This document shows positions 24,716 through 37,629 of a DNA stretch of 64,000 nt, in pieces (positions within the stretch are counted from its first letter, which is position 1; each line of letters starts with the position of its first letter). A model generated the notes under the pieces. That model had not been told where the DNA came from, did not search any database, and saw only the letters and a list, made by a program, of their open reading frames with translations. Position numbers and translations under genes: made by a program. The DNA is from Punica granatum (lineage: Eukaryota; Streptophyta; Magnoliopsida; Myrtales; Lythraceae): the NCBI RefSeq assembly GCF_007655135.1, contig NC_045130.1, forward strand, positions 14,074,001 to 14,138,000, in the 5' to 3' direction.

Positions 24716-25913
24716 TTTTTTTATCTCATTTCATTTTATCTAACTAATATATAAAGTCGAAAGTGAGAATTTTCTTCTAACTTTCACTTTTCGATACTAC
24801 CCATGACTCATTATATCTAATTAATTACAGCCACTAAATTTACGATAAATTGATAATTTCACATAAATAATTGTCTACCCACTTCTCTCTCTCTCTTTTT
24901 CTCCCTCTATCTCCTCTTCTTCTATGAATTCTCAACCATCCCTTTCTTCTTGTCCAAAATACTGTCCATTTCCTCACCTTTCACAAAAAAGAACCGCCCC
25001 TTCAAATTTTTTTTTTAAAAAACCATTATTCTTTTTCCCGATTTTTTGTTGGTTTTTTCCCTTTTTTTTCCTTAAACTTGAATTATCTTTTTAATACTCT
25101 AATGAGTTTAAAATTTTAATAAGTAAGAGGTTATTATAATACATCAATTAGATGAAAAGTCTCAAAGATTTTGTTAAATCAAATGTCACTTCGCTGCTTC
25201 TATCTGATTTATATAATTATAATATTTCGTGCATTGCACGACTGCACCTTTAGTATTTTATAATCGAGAGAGTGGGGATGGGGCACTTTTTGATGAATTG
25301 GGCACTTCTTTCTTTTGTTCTCTAGAAAAGTGTCTTTAGACAAGGTAATCGATCCAGTAGAGGGGCACATCATGAAAGCACTCCTTATTAGTCTGCTGGG
25401 ACCGATAGGGACATTATTCGATAAAATGATATGTGATCCGTGGTCTGGTCCGACTTTAATAAAATGAAAAAAAAAAAAAGAAGAAGAAGAAGAAGAAAAA
25501 AAGTACGGGAGTTTCTTGAATTGGGCCTCATCAGCCCATTCTAATGCAGGAGTCTGCTATGAAATCCAATGGAGCAAATACCAAGCAATGAAGCCTAAGT
25601 CCATTTCGCACATTTTATTCAGTTTTGAATGGAAATCAAAACTTAAGGGTGCGAAATGGTTCAACATAAGTATTCAGGACTGGAGTGAAATTTCCACATT
25701 TTCTGACAGCATACGCGGCGGTAATGAATTACTTTTATTATTATTTACTTCTTTTTCTTCATCACTCCCTTCCCTCGTGATGACGAGGCGATAAAAAGGA
25801 AGTTCTTCCGCTTTAATACGGAAGTAGAAGGAGAAGGAGAAGGAGAAGACGCGATCAGTTTTCCTCTCATAATCAGTTTGATCCGACAGAGAGCGCGCGA
25901 GCTTCCTTCCGCC
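24716..25913. other. Intergenic and promoter side of PPME1
   Basis: AT-rich DNA with oligo-T/oligo-A stretches and a GAA-type microsatellite near 25480-25500. The last 150 bp, GC-richer, should be the PPME1 promoter and 5' UTR. I see no clear TATA box. Confidence 0.4.
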
Positions 25914-28900
25914 ATGGCTTCCCCCAACCTCAACGCTCTTCCCGAGGAGAACAGCTCGGAGGATAAGGATCAGCAGCGCCCTCAAGCCAGTTCGAGCTTC
26001 GACTCGCTCCCTCACCGCCCTCCTGCTCTGTGAGTCGCCCTTATCTCAACATCTACCTCTTCGATTCGGGCATGGCCTCCAATAGGCGGTGCTAATCGCG
26101 CGGCTTTTTCAGGATCTCCAAGCAGGCGCACTCGCCGGTGGAGTGGAACCAGTATTTCGACAAGGAGGAGGATGTCCGTATTCCGGAGACGACTGATGTA
26201 GGTGATCGGCTCATTTTGACTGCGATTTGATGTTAAGCCTCGTTGGATTTGCTCTCGCAGTTTCTGAATCAACCTCGATGTGCGTGAAATCCTCGTGTTT
26301 CAGGTCTTTCATGTGTATACGGCGGGAACAGAGGGACCGGTGGTGTTTTGCATCCATGGAGGCGGTTATTCAGGGTAATGCTACTATTGCTTCGACTCTG
26401 GGAGAAATTTCTAATTCATATTTCCGGATGCATTTGTTGAATCGCCTTTCATTTTTCCAGGCTTTCGTTTGCGTTGGCTGCTAGTAAAATTAAGGAGAAG
26501 GCTCGCGTGGTTGCTATGGATTTGAGAGGACACGGAAAATCGTCCGCTGAAGACGAGCTCGACCTATCAATTGATGTATGTATCTGTGACATTACATGTC
26601 TGTTCACAGCTTTAGCTTGTGTTTTTGCATGATTTTCTTGGTGGAAGTTTTTACACTGTTCGTTTTGAAGTCTAATGCTGGACTTAATGTTTGGCAGACC
26701 TTGTGCAACGATGTTTTGGCTGTTATAAAGACAATGTATGGAGACTCTCCTCCTGCTATTGTACTTGTGGGCCACAGGTATTGCTTCAAATAGTTTGATT
26801 TTGCATCCATGGTGAATCAGAAGCAAGAGTGAAGTATTTCGGGGAGTGCACAGCACATTAGGGAATGCTCATTGTAGAGTATTGTCGTTTCATAGTACGT
26901 TATATGGGCCACGCTTTTCAAAGCAGGGCTCTCTGAGTTTGTAATTTGATATGTGGCTTCCATCTAGATTTTAGTTTCTAGCATAAGTACTCAGGGTAAT
27001 TATTGGCCCTGTAACATGTGGCTACTGGTGACACAGTGCTGAATAAATTAGATCTCTCAATGGTAATATCCTGATATGTAATTGCAGCATGGGGGGTTCA
27101 GTTGCTGTTCACGTTGCTGCGAGAAAGGCACTTCCAAGCTTGGCTGGCCTGGTTGTCATAGATGTTGTGGAGGTATGTATTCTTATACTCTCCTCATGGT
27201 TCAGTTTTTAACAAAATCAGATCCAAGTTAGTTCATTATTGAGGTATAACAAGGTCAGTAACAGCTGAAAATTTCAGGGGACAGCCATCTCTTCACTGTT
27301 TCACATGCGGAAAATTCTATCGGACAGAATGCAGCATTTTGCAAGCGTCGAAAAAGCGGTGGGGATTATTCTTCTGTGATTCATAATCATGCAGCTGAAG
27401 TTGGTTTTCTCATGTGCAATTGAGCTGCTTCATCAAAATTCTTCGTCTCTCTGATCTATATTCAGTCTTTTGACCAAGACAAGCATCCTTATTATTCTGA
27501 TATGGAAATCTATCTGCTTTGCTCCTATATGTGAAAAGAGTGGCTGGAAAAGCTAAGGACTCCTAAGTCCTACCTATATTACGTAGTGGACTTAACCATT
27601 CAAAGTTTGTTAAAGATTTTATCTGAAGTATATCATCCATCAACTTGCAATTGACATATTATATACTCTTTCTGCATTTTTCCTCTGCTAAAATTGGCTA
27701 GTCTGGGTTGCTAGCTGAAAGTAAAATATTTAGCCATTAATTGTTTAATTCTGTTTTTCCCGTTATAGATTGAATGGAGTGTTAGAGGAGGTTCTTTGAG
27801 AAACCTTGAATCAGCACGTGTATCTATCCCTCCAACGCTGAAGTATGACGACTCAAAGCAATGGTAGGTTTGAACTTCATCATCTTCACCACCTGGAATA
27901 GTAATAATAATATCACTATTGTTAACATTTACATAAGCAATACATTTACATTTCTTAGAGCCACTGGGCAGTTACTGAATCAAAAGTCCTCACTGATCCT
28001 CAATATGTTTTGTTTATGATTTTAGCAATTAATTTTCCAGTCAGTAAAAAAGAACTCAAAAAAATTTTTAGTTCATCAAGTAAGTCTGTCCTCTGAAGTT
28101 CTGGTGGAACCATGTACTGAGAATCATTGAATTTCTTTCTTTGTGATGTAGTTATGTTCACCGAGCACGGCTTGAGGAAACAGAACAATATTGGAGGGGC
28201 TGGTAAGTGGCTTGCCTCTTGTATGATTGTATCAGAAAGTAATCTGTTATCTTGCCTGACCTGTCATTTGTGTAAATGTTGCTTAAGAAAAGGGTGTTGC
28301 CCTAGTGAGGCTACCGCATAGCATTGCAGGTTTTCATGTTATCTTTCACCAGTGAATCAAATGCATATTGTTAACTTGTTCTCCTGTCTTCCGATTTCAC
28401 TAATACCGTCCAGAGTGTGAATAAAGATAGCAATTTAGGCGAGAACTGAATAGGTAGATTCTTTGTGTAACTTGTTGGGGACCTACTTGAATAATTAACT
28501 AGGCCTATAGAGTATGATTTAGTAAATTCCCTGACTCATATATGCCTTGGAGGATACAAGTGTTACTATCTTCTTATTACTTAGAAATTGATATTGTGCT
28601 CAGCTTTGGGTCTTATAGTCTCTTAAGAAACTTCTAATATAAGAGTTATCATGATGTCTTGTTAATGGGTCAGCTTCCACGTGATATTGTAGGTATGAAG
28701 GCCTTTCGGATAAGTTTTTGTCGTGTCCTGCTGCGAAGGTCCTGCTCTTGGCAGGAACAGATAGGCTAGACAGGTTCTCTCATCTGATCCTTGCAACTGT
28801 TTGTTATGTTAAATATGTTTCCATGATTTGTCAGCTCTATAGCAGAGGTTTCTCTGATTCGCACATATGTTGTTTTTCAATAGATCTCTTACAATAGGAC

Positions 28901-29368
28901 AGATGCAAGGCAAGTTTCAAATGATCGTTATAAGGAACACTGGGCATGCCATTCAGGTCTGTTTAGCTCCTCTTGGCCAGAGCTGTACATTCATTTTCGT
29001 TGTAAATTCATTCGAGGAAATTAAGTTGGATTGCTTGAAAATTTTGCAGGAAGATGTACCTGATGAATTTGCAAATCATATACTGCACTTTATCTCTCGT
29101 AACCGCATAGGTTCTCGTGGAATCGAGGTTGGTAGATATGCCGTCAGATCATCAATTTCTTTGCTGCTATCCTAGAGTAATCCTTTTCTTTCTAAAGAGC
29201 CACATGCTTTGTCCTTGATAATGCCGATACAAATTGGTGGTATGTTTTTGGACTTCATTTGTCTGCGATACAGATTATGTTGAACTATCTACTTGTTTAG
29301 AAATTCATTCTGACTATATCTTGATACAGATTCCAGGACTACGCCGACCACAGCCATTGCATTCTTGA
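25914..29368 (+). CDS. PPME1: Protein phosphatase methylesterase 1 (PPME1), 349 aa
   Basis: This alpha/beta hydrolase removes the methyl ester from the C-terminal Leu of the PP2A catalytic subunit and so regulates holoenzyme assembly in cytosol and nucleus. Thirteen exons: 25914-26029, 26113-26197, 26304-26374, 26461-26575, 26698-26777, 27088-27172, 27278-27358, 27769-27863, 28152-28202, 28693-28773, 28884-28956, 29050-29127, 29330-29368. They sum to 1050 nt with closing phases. Visible motifs are the oxyanion CIHGGGYSG, the nucleophile GHSMGG with Ser156, Asp181 in VVIDVVE, and the catalytic His308 in NTGHAIQ. Ser156 and Asp181 coincide in number with the human enzyme. The start is the first ATG in a Kozak-like CCATGG. 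The protein ends soon after NRIGSRG, a usual length. It is transcribed towards PTP1. No defects are seen. Confidence 0.95.
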
Positions 29369-29909
29369 TCCATGACTCCAAATAACTCTCCACTGCTCAT
29401 TCCTCCTAAGCAGATTGAGTTTCTTCTGCTGATCAAAGTTTGGTCCACCTCCTTACATCATAATCAGAAGTTACCAGCTTCATAAGGAACGATCAGGGTT
29501 CGTCGTCTGCTGTGTTAAGGGAACAGAAGGGTTTCATAACCATCACTTTCGATCTTTCAGTTCCCTGTCATTGTTCTTGTCTGTACAGGCTTTAGAGAAC
29601 TGATGGGTCTTGCCTTATTTACCAAGGGGCAAATGCACCCTATTTCAAGCTGAGAGATTGAAACAAAAATGGTTGCTTTACATGATGCTTGTCCGCATCT
29701 TTTGATATTATGCTTACATTCTTTTTTGTATCTGATTGCCATGTAACGCCTTAGGCCTTATTCTCTGATGTGCCCTAGCAGCGACGAAGGAGCTGCTCGC
29801 TTTTACATTTGGCTGCTCAAAATTCTCGCAAGAAATCGTCTTTGACTATGACTTTATATGGCAGCAGATATATGGTGCTATAAAATGCAGGATGGTGCTA
29901 TATATAAGG

Positions 29910-29950
<41 letters not shown>

Positions 29951-31291
29951 GTGTAGAGAGAGAGAGAGAGAGTGGATTGAGAGAGTTGATGACCATCAGC
30001 TGCTATGCCATTGCCATGCATGAAGGCAAGTGACAGAGAGAGAGAGGGAGGGGGGCATGCAATGCAATGCAATGCAAATGCAATTGCAGTCGGAGGCCTT
30101 ATCCACAAGCAGAGGAGTGAAAGGGGAAGGGAAAAGGAAGCAATGAGTTAGGAGTCTCTCCTTGGGGAATGGTGTCAGTCAGTCAGTAGTTTACGTACTG
30201 AATTCTGAGGGGGGAGGGAGGGCACGCTTTTCATAACGTTTTCGCCAAGTATTTCCCTATTGCCTGTCGATCGCTGATCCCTCCCTAGACCCTACCCTTC
30301 CGGCTTCCCTTCCTTGCCCTCCCCTCATTTATTATTATTTGCAGTTCAGTGCATCATCAGAAGAAGAAATTAAGAAAAAGAAGTATCCATTCTCTCTCTC
30401 TCTCTGGCACTCCATGCATGTCTGTCTGTGTGCGTGTGCATGGGTATTATTTTTCGTCGACGGTGAGTTGGTGGTGGTGGTGCAGCTGTTGCTCCTTTAT
30501 CTTGGACCTGGCGAGCGAGATAAATGTATTGTATATGTATTGTATTGGATAACATGGTATCGTCAGACCGGATACAACACTGAGGAGGAGAGCGGACCCG
30601 ACCCCCAGCGGAGTTTCAAGTTTCAATAATGATCCCAGAACGTTATCCAGTCAGTCATATACACGTGTTCATACATACATACATACATACATATATTATT
30701 ATTATTATTATTAGTGCGAATATCATATATATATATATATATATATATATAGGGGGAAAAGGGGGACTGGACTAGAGAGGGGAAGACATATATATCTATC
30801 TTTGATTAATGGTCGGTTCGATCGTGTTGACTTTTTATTTTGTTTCTACTCTTTCTGGCCGACTTTTTTCTTTTTACTTATTTTATTATATACTATATAA
30901 TTTATTTATTATTCATAATACATAGATGATATGATACAAGAGCGGTGAAACGAAGGGGAGGGAAGCAGTGACCAGTAAAGCTTTTGTTTGAGAGAGAGTC
31001 TGACGGTGGCCAGGAATGGGAAACACGGTAAACTGTGAACAGATTTAGGAGGACGAGTCGGAGTTGGAGTAGGACTACGAGTGGGCCGTGGGCCAGCCAT
31101 CGTGTTGGGCGACGAACCGTCCATTACTTCACCTTACTGACGGTGCCGGTGTCGGAGCCGGTGGTGCCTCTTCTACTTCTTCCTCCTCCTCCCTCCTTCG
31201 ACAATAATAATAAATAAACGTTAAGAGGAGAGAGCCAGACTCTTTCCCTTTCGTTGTTCTCTTGTGAGTTAATGCCTCCCCCAACTACTAA

Positions 31292-31332
<41 letters not shown>

Positions 31333-32394
31333 TTTTATTTGACTGACTGATTCTGACTGACTTCATCTATCTTCAGTTTCATCTTTCCTTCCTCATGAAA
31401 ATCACCACCCCATCCAGACAGAACAACAATAACAAACAAACATAGATAGATAACTCAATGTATTAGTTTACCAAGACAGACACAACTTTACCGCCCCATC
31501 CATTTCCATTTCCATTTCCTGGAACCGTCGAGTCAAAGCCTAACCTCTACCCTCCCCATCCAATCGGCCTCATTGCGCCTCCACCTTCCCCCACCCCACC
31601 CCAACCCAGATCAGACCAGAGCAGACCAGAGCAGACCAGACTGCCTCCATAAATTCCTTGCACTAAGTCCTCCTTCATTACTTACTCCGCCACTGGAATT
31701 TAAGAAAGAAACTACCGATCCTCTCTCAAAAAAAGAAAAAGAAAAAGGAAGAACGGAAAATACCCAAGAGGGCGGGTGCAATATTGTTTGTTAATTTGAG
31801 TATATACCATTTTCAGTTCAATAAGTATGTATTTGGAAGCAAATCAGATACAGGAGACAAACAATAACTAATATATGCCACCATGTCTTATCTCTTCAGT
31901 GAATAAGCCCCCAATCAACCTAATTAAATCAGAGATCAGAAGAAGAGTCCAATGCGATGGAATTATATAACTAATGGAAGAGTAGAAAAGGGCGAGAAGC
32001 ATGCCATTGCACAAACCTAGTAGGTCAGATACTCCACTTCACCTCGAACATATACTATTAAAAAGTGCGGAGGCCCATCTGTCAGGATTCGAAGTCTTCA
32101 CTTTCTGTATCGTTTGCCTTTGATCGGTCAAGGATTGGAAGCATCAGCAACGAAAAGGTTTCCACATGCGACACCGCTGTTCAACGGCCAAGTGAGCTAT
32201 ACCTAACTTTAATTTCGCCCCCTGTCCCCAACCAGGAGAAATGCCATAAGAAGCTCACCGTTATTCAGAGTTTGTTCCAAGACGTGCTACACTCGGTCAA
32301 TCTAACAGATAAAAGAGAAGGAGAATTGAATAAATCCATAAATGATTTTACAAAAATTATAATAACACGCCAGAACAGAGACTTGTGCGAGCAA
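29369..32394. other. Microsatellite-rich spacer between convergent PPME1 and PTP1
   Basis: The left end holds the PPME1 3' UTR and the right end the PTP1 3' UTR. Between them are (AT)n at 29913-29940, GA at 29955-29971, (CATA)n at 30671-30694, (TTA)n at 30697-30713, (AT)n at 30725-30751, (CT)n at 31294-31330 and three copies of a 10-base AGACCAGAGC-type repeat near 31610-31640. Several 60-95 codon ORFs occur but none has recognisable content. The density of CT/GA tracts resembles plant 5' UTRs, so an unannotated transcript is possible. Confidence 0.5.
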
Positions 32395-35060
32395 TTATTG
32401 GAGATACCACTTTGAGGAATTTCTGCTGCCACCCTCCGAGATAAGATTTTCCAGTTCGTCGATGATGGCGTCATAGCAGAAGCGGTATTGCTCCTAGTCA
32501 TTGTTATACAATGGGAGTCAACAGAAACTATCAACAAAAGGTCAAATTGGATGCAAAAGTCAACTCCGAGATTATGACTCTGATCCGGGGACTGGGAGCC
32601 CAAGGGCCGAGGCAATTTCAGAAGCACGTGAGAAAGTCAAAGTGCAGAAACTATTTTTATTTATTTATTTATTAATAAGTGCAGAAACACTTGAACTGTA
32701 GGGAAGGGTAACTTCTCATAATATAAGAGCGACTTACTGAAACATATAAGAGAATCTTTAAGACACAACCTTAGTTTGTGATACTCATTTCACAAGATTA
32801 AAATAAAACCAAGTTACTGCAAGACAAACATATGCATACTGAATACGAGTAAAATCTAAATGACAACATCGACAATACCTTTGTTTGGACCATCCCAATT
32901 CTCTGAGACCTGAAAGTGGCTATGGTATTAACTAGATCTAAAGCAGACATGTCCCCGATGAGGATTCTTTGTATTGTGTTGTGGATGGTGCAGTATGTTC
33001 CAGTCCTTCCTATTCCTGCACTGTAAGAGAAGATAATTTCTCAGTGAAAAGAAAAGAATGACCTTGTTGGCCCCAAAATCTAGACATGTAGTCTTAGATT
33101 CATGCTGAACCTGCAATGCACCACTATAGGACCTAGCCTTGGTGGTATGTGACATATTCTTTCGAAAATTTCACGAACAGCGACTGTATCTGTTGGAACT
33201 CCATGATCAGGCCAATCAGGATACTGAATGTGCAAAACAGACATTGGAGGCTGCTCTGCCTGCAACAGAGGAAGGGAAAGAGGTACATAAAAGATGTAAA
33301 ACACCAATATAGGTTACTTCATTTTCCATGACAAGGAGTATGATGTTTTGAAAAATCAGACTAAGCTTGCGAAATGTAGAACCAATTTATTCAAGTATGC
33401 TACCTTACCTCCTTGTAGTTTACCTCCAAGTGCCGTAAAACCAGTGAAGTCTCCGTAGTCTTTATCCATTTGGTCTCAATACAAATGTTACCAATGTCTC
33501 TGGGACCATCTTCGGCTTGGAAATAATCTCCACATTTCACTATCTGCTGACAAATGAGGAAGATAAACCCACTGGATGAATTATGAAATGAGTGTGCATT
33601 CCAACTGGGGACATCCCTGATATCACTGAATTAATCAATAACAGGAGTCCCCCATCTATTAAAAATGACTCTTGCAAAGCTTTACCGGCATGTAGTTATC
33701 AACCAACCGAGTAATCATCACTATTGCTGGACAACGGTACTGAAGTACCATCTCCCAGAAGTCCTCATAGGTGTGCGGCAATGGACCTTGGGTGGCTATA
33801 AAGTGAGAACACTCTTCACTTGAAGAAGCCTACATTAAGGAGAGGATGGGATCACAAATGCTCCGAAATGTTTCACATAGATTCTGATGGATACTAGCTA
33901 CGCACCGAGATAAAGCTTGCATTAATATAACCCTGTGCAGCTGGTCTGTAATCCTTACACGGGTCAAGAACAACCCGATTCTCGTCAACTGAAATTAATC
34001 ACAAAGGACAAATCTTAAAAAGGGGAGCTCCACAGGACGTGGTTTTTCTTTTTTAATATATAATATATCTAAAAGCCAGTGCCAATTGATGCAGATAAAG
34101 AAGGAATCACACTTACATGGAATGACATCTCGGTAGCGGTTTTTGCTCAAATTGACATCAGCAAGAGCCACGGTGCAGCTTTTAATCATCTTTGATGGCT
34201 TTATCCTGTTAGCCTGCCACCAAAACAGAAACATGTAGAAGCCACAGACTAAATAAAGTTTGTACATTATTTATTCATCAAGCTACATGTTTGTCATGAA
34301 AAGCCAATCTTTCTCATCAAGACTGAACACACAGTAATTTCATCACCTTGCCGAATGTCAGAAAGCAAGGAGACCGGCCACAAACATCACCCGAAATGAA
34401 TATCCGCAGAAAGCATTTCATTTATCAAACCTTTCCAATTAAAAATTTGTGACAACAATTTTCAAAGACGACACAAATGAAGCTGAAGTTTCTATATAGA
34501 TTCAATGCCACTGAGTTGTTATCGGCTTGTTGCTTCTTATGGGGGCCAGCAGTCAAGTCCCAACTATAGCGGACTGGTGAATGCGATGTAAGGGTACGGG
34601 ATTTCTCTCTCAGGCACGCTAGGAGGCCCGAGAATAATGAAAAATTGAATCTTTGTTTGCTACCATAAAGCAAAAGCACATAACTCAGGATCAGCAAAGA
34701 GCAGCTTAAATTGACTTTTGATGCTATGAGTACTGACCTTGTATCAGCAAACACAAACGCCGAGAAACCAATTTCCCCAGAAATAACCGGAAAAAAAAAT
34801 AAAGCGTGAAAATGGGGGAACTAGGCTCAGCTCAGCCCCCAAAGAATCGATTTTTGGGAGAAGCAAACCTGCAAATGAGCAAACTCCTGCAAGATCCGAT
34901 CAGGCGAGTGGATCCTCTCTCGGAGAGCTCTGAGGGCTTCGGAACAGAACATGTACTGGTGGCGGGCAAGGGATAATTTCGGGGGGGAATCAGCAGAGAA
35001 ATCGAAGAGCTTGTTAGGAGGGACCGGTGTGGAGTTAGCGGCAGCTGGGGGATTAGCCAT
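32395..35060 (-). CDS. PTP1: Protein tyrosine phosphatase 1 (PTP1), 346 aa
   Basis: This is a classical cytosolic tyrosine-specific phosphatase; the Arabidopsis orthologue dephosphorylates MAP kinases such as MPK3/6. Eight exons: 35060-34869, 34213-34117, 33988-33906, 33829-33686, 33543-33409, 33259-33111, 33020-32879, 32493-32395. They total 1041 nt with phases closing. The PTP domain shows KNRYRDVIP, the WPDHG loop with general acid Asp235, and the P-loop [10 protein letters not shown] with nucleophile Cys266 and Arg272, split by an intron after the Cys codon. The end of exon 7 reads QTK and continues into [15 protein letters not shown], the Q-loop helix. The N-terminal 64 residues are family-typical and non-catalytic. 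Its promoter, exon 1, intron 1 and part of exon 2 are duplicated at 38491-39751. The gene itself appears intact. Confidence 0.95.
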
Positions 35061-35382
35061 GGGCGAGGGCGGGGGTCGCTGGGGATGGCGGAGGCTCCGA
35101 GAGCGCCGGGAAGTGATGTTCCCCAGTTCTTTAGGTTACAAGACGGACGAAACGGTCTCGTTCCAGTCGTCCGAGAGAAGACGAGAAGCAGTAAGAAGGA
35201 CGAAGATGAAGAAGATGAGTAGCTCGGCTTGATTCGGTTAAAGGGACGGACATTCCTGCTTACTCCTTCAGTCCATAAAAATGGGCTTGGGCTTTAACTG
35301 GCCCGAATAAATTGGAATTAAATATCAAAGTCGATCCCAAGATAGACGAGTTGCATCATTCGACTCTCTTCCATAAAATTTA
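34138..35382. repeat. Inverted-duplication arm 1 (PTP1 5' end, source copy)
   Basis: This 1.25-kb segment holds part of PTP1 exon 2, intron 1, exon 1 and about 320 bp of upstream DNA. It reappears as a near-identical reverse complement at 38491-39751. Similarity stops abruptly inside exon 2 after the codons for NLSKN and, at the other end, around AAATTTTATGG. Confidence 0.9.
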
Positions 35383-36201
35383 GAGTTAAATGCACTTGCT
35401 CCTTGATCTATGAGGAGAGTTTGGATTTGCCCCCTAACCTTCAATTTTTTGCAGAACACCTTTCGACCTTACCGGAAAATAAGCAAGATATCCCCTCAAC
35501 TAATTTCTGATCAAAATTCTGACAAAAAAAAGAGCACGTGCCACTCACATGTCAAAATAAAAGGGTAAAATTATCTCCATAAATAAACTACCAGGAAAAA
35601 AAATAGAAAGTATCTGAACCAGAGAAATTAGGACGTCGATCCCCCACCGCGTCTTCTCCCCCTACGAGCAAAAAAGCCTGCACCATATCCGGCCGCAGCG
35701 ACCCATTGCTTCAATGTTGTGGATCTTTCAACAGAGTAGGATCTTAAAGAGGGTGCTTTTTCCATTTATGAATGAAGCCACTGATATCTTCCAAAGACAC
35801 GAATTTATCGATGTTAAGTCTGGTAAGTTCTAATTTTAAGAATTTTAGTAAATTGTGGGATCGAAAAAAATAACACTACCATTTATATAACTAGAGTTTG
35901 CTTAGGAAAGCTCTGAGAAAAATGGAAATCTATTCGTGAGACATGAGATATAATAGGCTAGCCACTATTTTTTCTCTGTTAATTGTTTTGCAAGGCTTTT
36001 GGAACAACACAAGAGCTTGCTGTATAGATATTGCAATTGTGATTCGATTGCTGAAGGCCAACTATTGTTTGAATATTGCAGATACGCTTAGCAGAAGCAC
36101 ATCTGCAGAAAACTTTGCCACGAGGAGCGAAAACCGAGCGGATGGATAAATTGTCGAAGCTTGAAGGTTGGCGGGAGGAGTTGAAACTGCTGGAAAATGA
36201 A

Positions 36202-36434
36202 GGTGGTGTTTGGTTTCATAGTAGGATTTTAGAATTGTGATTTTGATTTTGATTTTGAGTGGTATAAATGGGGTCCACCCTTTGACTTTGTAAGAGTTAT
36301 GTTGTTTTGTTGTGGAAAAAAGTAATATAAATGGGACCCACTCTTTGACTTTGTATGAGTTATTTTGTTTTGTAGTGGGTAGAATTAAGTTAGAATTGTG
36401 ATTCTAAAATATAACTCTGAAACCAAACAGAGCC
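36202..36434. mobile_element. Tourist-like MITE, 233 bp, 3-bp duplication GAA
   Basis: The ends are inverted repeats containing TGTTTGGTTTCA (left GGTGGTGTTTGGTTTCA, right GGCTCTGTTTGGTTTCA on the complement), flanked by GAA at 36199-36201 and 36435-36437. The GG(N)nTGTTTGGTT end resembles PIF/Harbinger MITEs, although TAA is the more usual duplication. Inside is a direct repeat of about 55 bp (the CCCTTTGACTTTGTAAGAG type). There is no coding capacity. Confidence 0.6.
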
Positions 36435-37089
36435 GAAAAGTCCAGGATGTAGAAATTGTGAACCGTGTGGTTCATTCCTCCCTCTTTGCCTAGTGAGAAG
36501 GCAGAAGCTCGTGCATCAGAGCGGTGATTCTTCTTGGCTAATGGGTCCATGGTTGCGATCATATCATCCAGGGGAATCTTTTTTGCTAGAGTTTTCAGTC
36601 ATTGTTGATGGTGCTTGTTCGACCTCGGTCTTCTGGTAGTCAAGGACTAATTCTTTGGAGTGATGTTCCCTTTTTAACCATTATATGATAACATCTAAGT
36701 TCCAGTGACTTGCAAGTCAAAATCTATCAAGTGACAGGCATGCTCAGTTTTTCTTATGGCTCCTCTTGTAAGAAAGGGAAAAAGAACGTGCATGAACATG
36801 TGTATGCAAGCTTTGCATTCGAAGATGAGTTTACCAACTGTGTTTTCCTTTCTCGAGGACACGAACATTGCGCTACGCGGAAAATCAAGATCTGAAAATT
36901 TTCAAAAAATGATGAGTTGAGGGGATCAGTTGGCACTCTGACACATTTTTCCATTTTGCTGCCGCCATGGCAATTTCTCAGGTTCAGACTGAACTCACTT
37001 GCCGAAGAAGATGAGGATGAAGAAGAAGGAGCTAAGAAGAAAGTGATTCCGCAAACATTAGAGAGCTCAATCACCTCTATCTCCCCGCA

Positions 37090-37308
37090 ATGGCATCTCC
37101 TACTTCTTCAGCGGAATTCTCTCTGCTCTCGAAGCTCGAATCCCTCCTCTCCTCCTCTGGTCACGGCCCCGATGATGACGATGAGATCCGCACTCTCTTC
37201 TTCGATCACCTCCTTTGTTCTGGTCAACGCAGGAATTCGCTGAATCTTGAAGCTAGCCGAATTGATTCGAAGTGGATGAAAATCGCCGAGGCTTCGAAGC
37301 AAGAGTGA
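37090..37308 (+). CDS. Unidentified 72-codon ORF resembling a gene's first exon
   Basis: The frame begins with an ATG in good context and encodes MASPTSSAEF, a Ser/Leu-rich helix (KLESLLSSS), an acidic DDDDE patch and an ordered-looking segment (RRNSLNLEASRIDSKWM). The composition looks like real protein rather than a shadow frame. A possible donor GTGAGG overlaps the end. I do not recognise it. It lies in the spacer of the inverted duplication, in the same direction as the duplicated PTP1 exon, and may be a truncated or captured 5' gene fragment. No continuing exons were found. Confidence 0.3.
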   Translation: MASPTSSAEFSLLSKLESLLSSSGHGPDDDDEIRTLFFDHLLCSGQRRNSLNLEASRIDSKWMKIAEASKQE

Positions 37309-37629
37309 GGGTTTGTGAGACCCGTGATCTCTTCCTTCTCTTCTTCAGCTCACGGAGGCTCTAGCTCGTCCTCTACGTCTATGATTTTTCATTTTTCATT
37401 TATTTTTCTTCTTTGTTTTCAATTAATAAGTGTATGACCTTTTTGCCTTTAAAATTCTCACATGACATGCATGTGACTTGGCTTGTCCGGAAAAGTGGCC
37501 GGAAAGTACATTTAGGGTGCATCATGCTTTTTTTTAAAAATAGGTCAGGTTGCAAGTTGCAACTTTTCAAAGGTCGGGAGGCGCAGTGCAACTAAGTCCA
37601 AAGGTCAGGAGGCAAATCGCATTTTACTC

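Noticed and set aside
25674..26272. Minus-strand ORFs of 113 and 86 codons over the PPME1 start
   Set aside because: They are antisense shadows of PPME1 exons 1 and 2, rich in Arg and Glu from GA-biased sequence.
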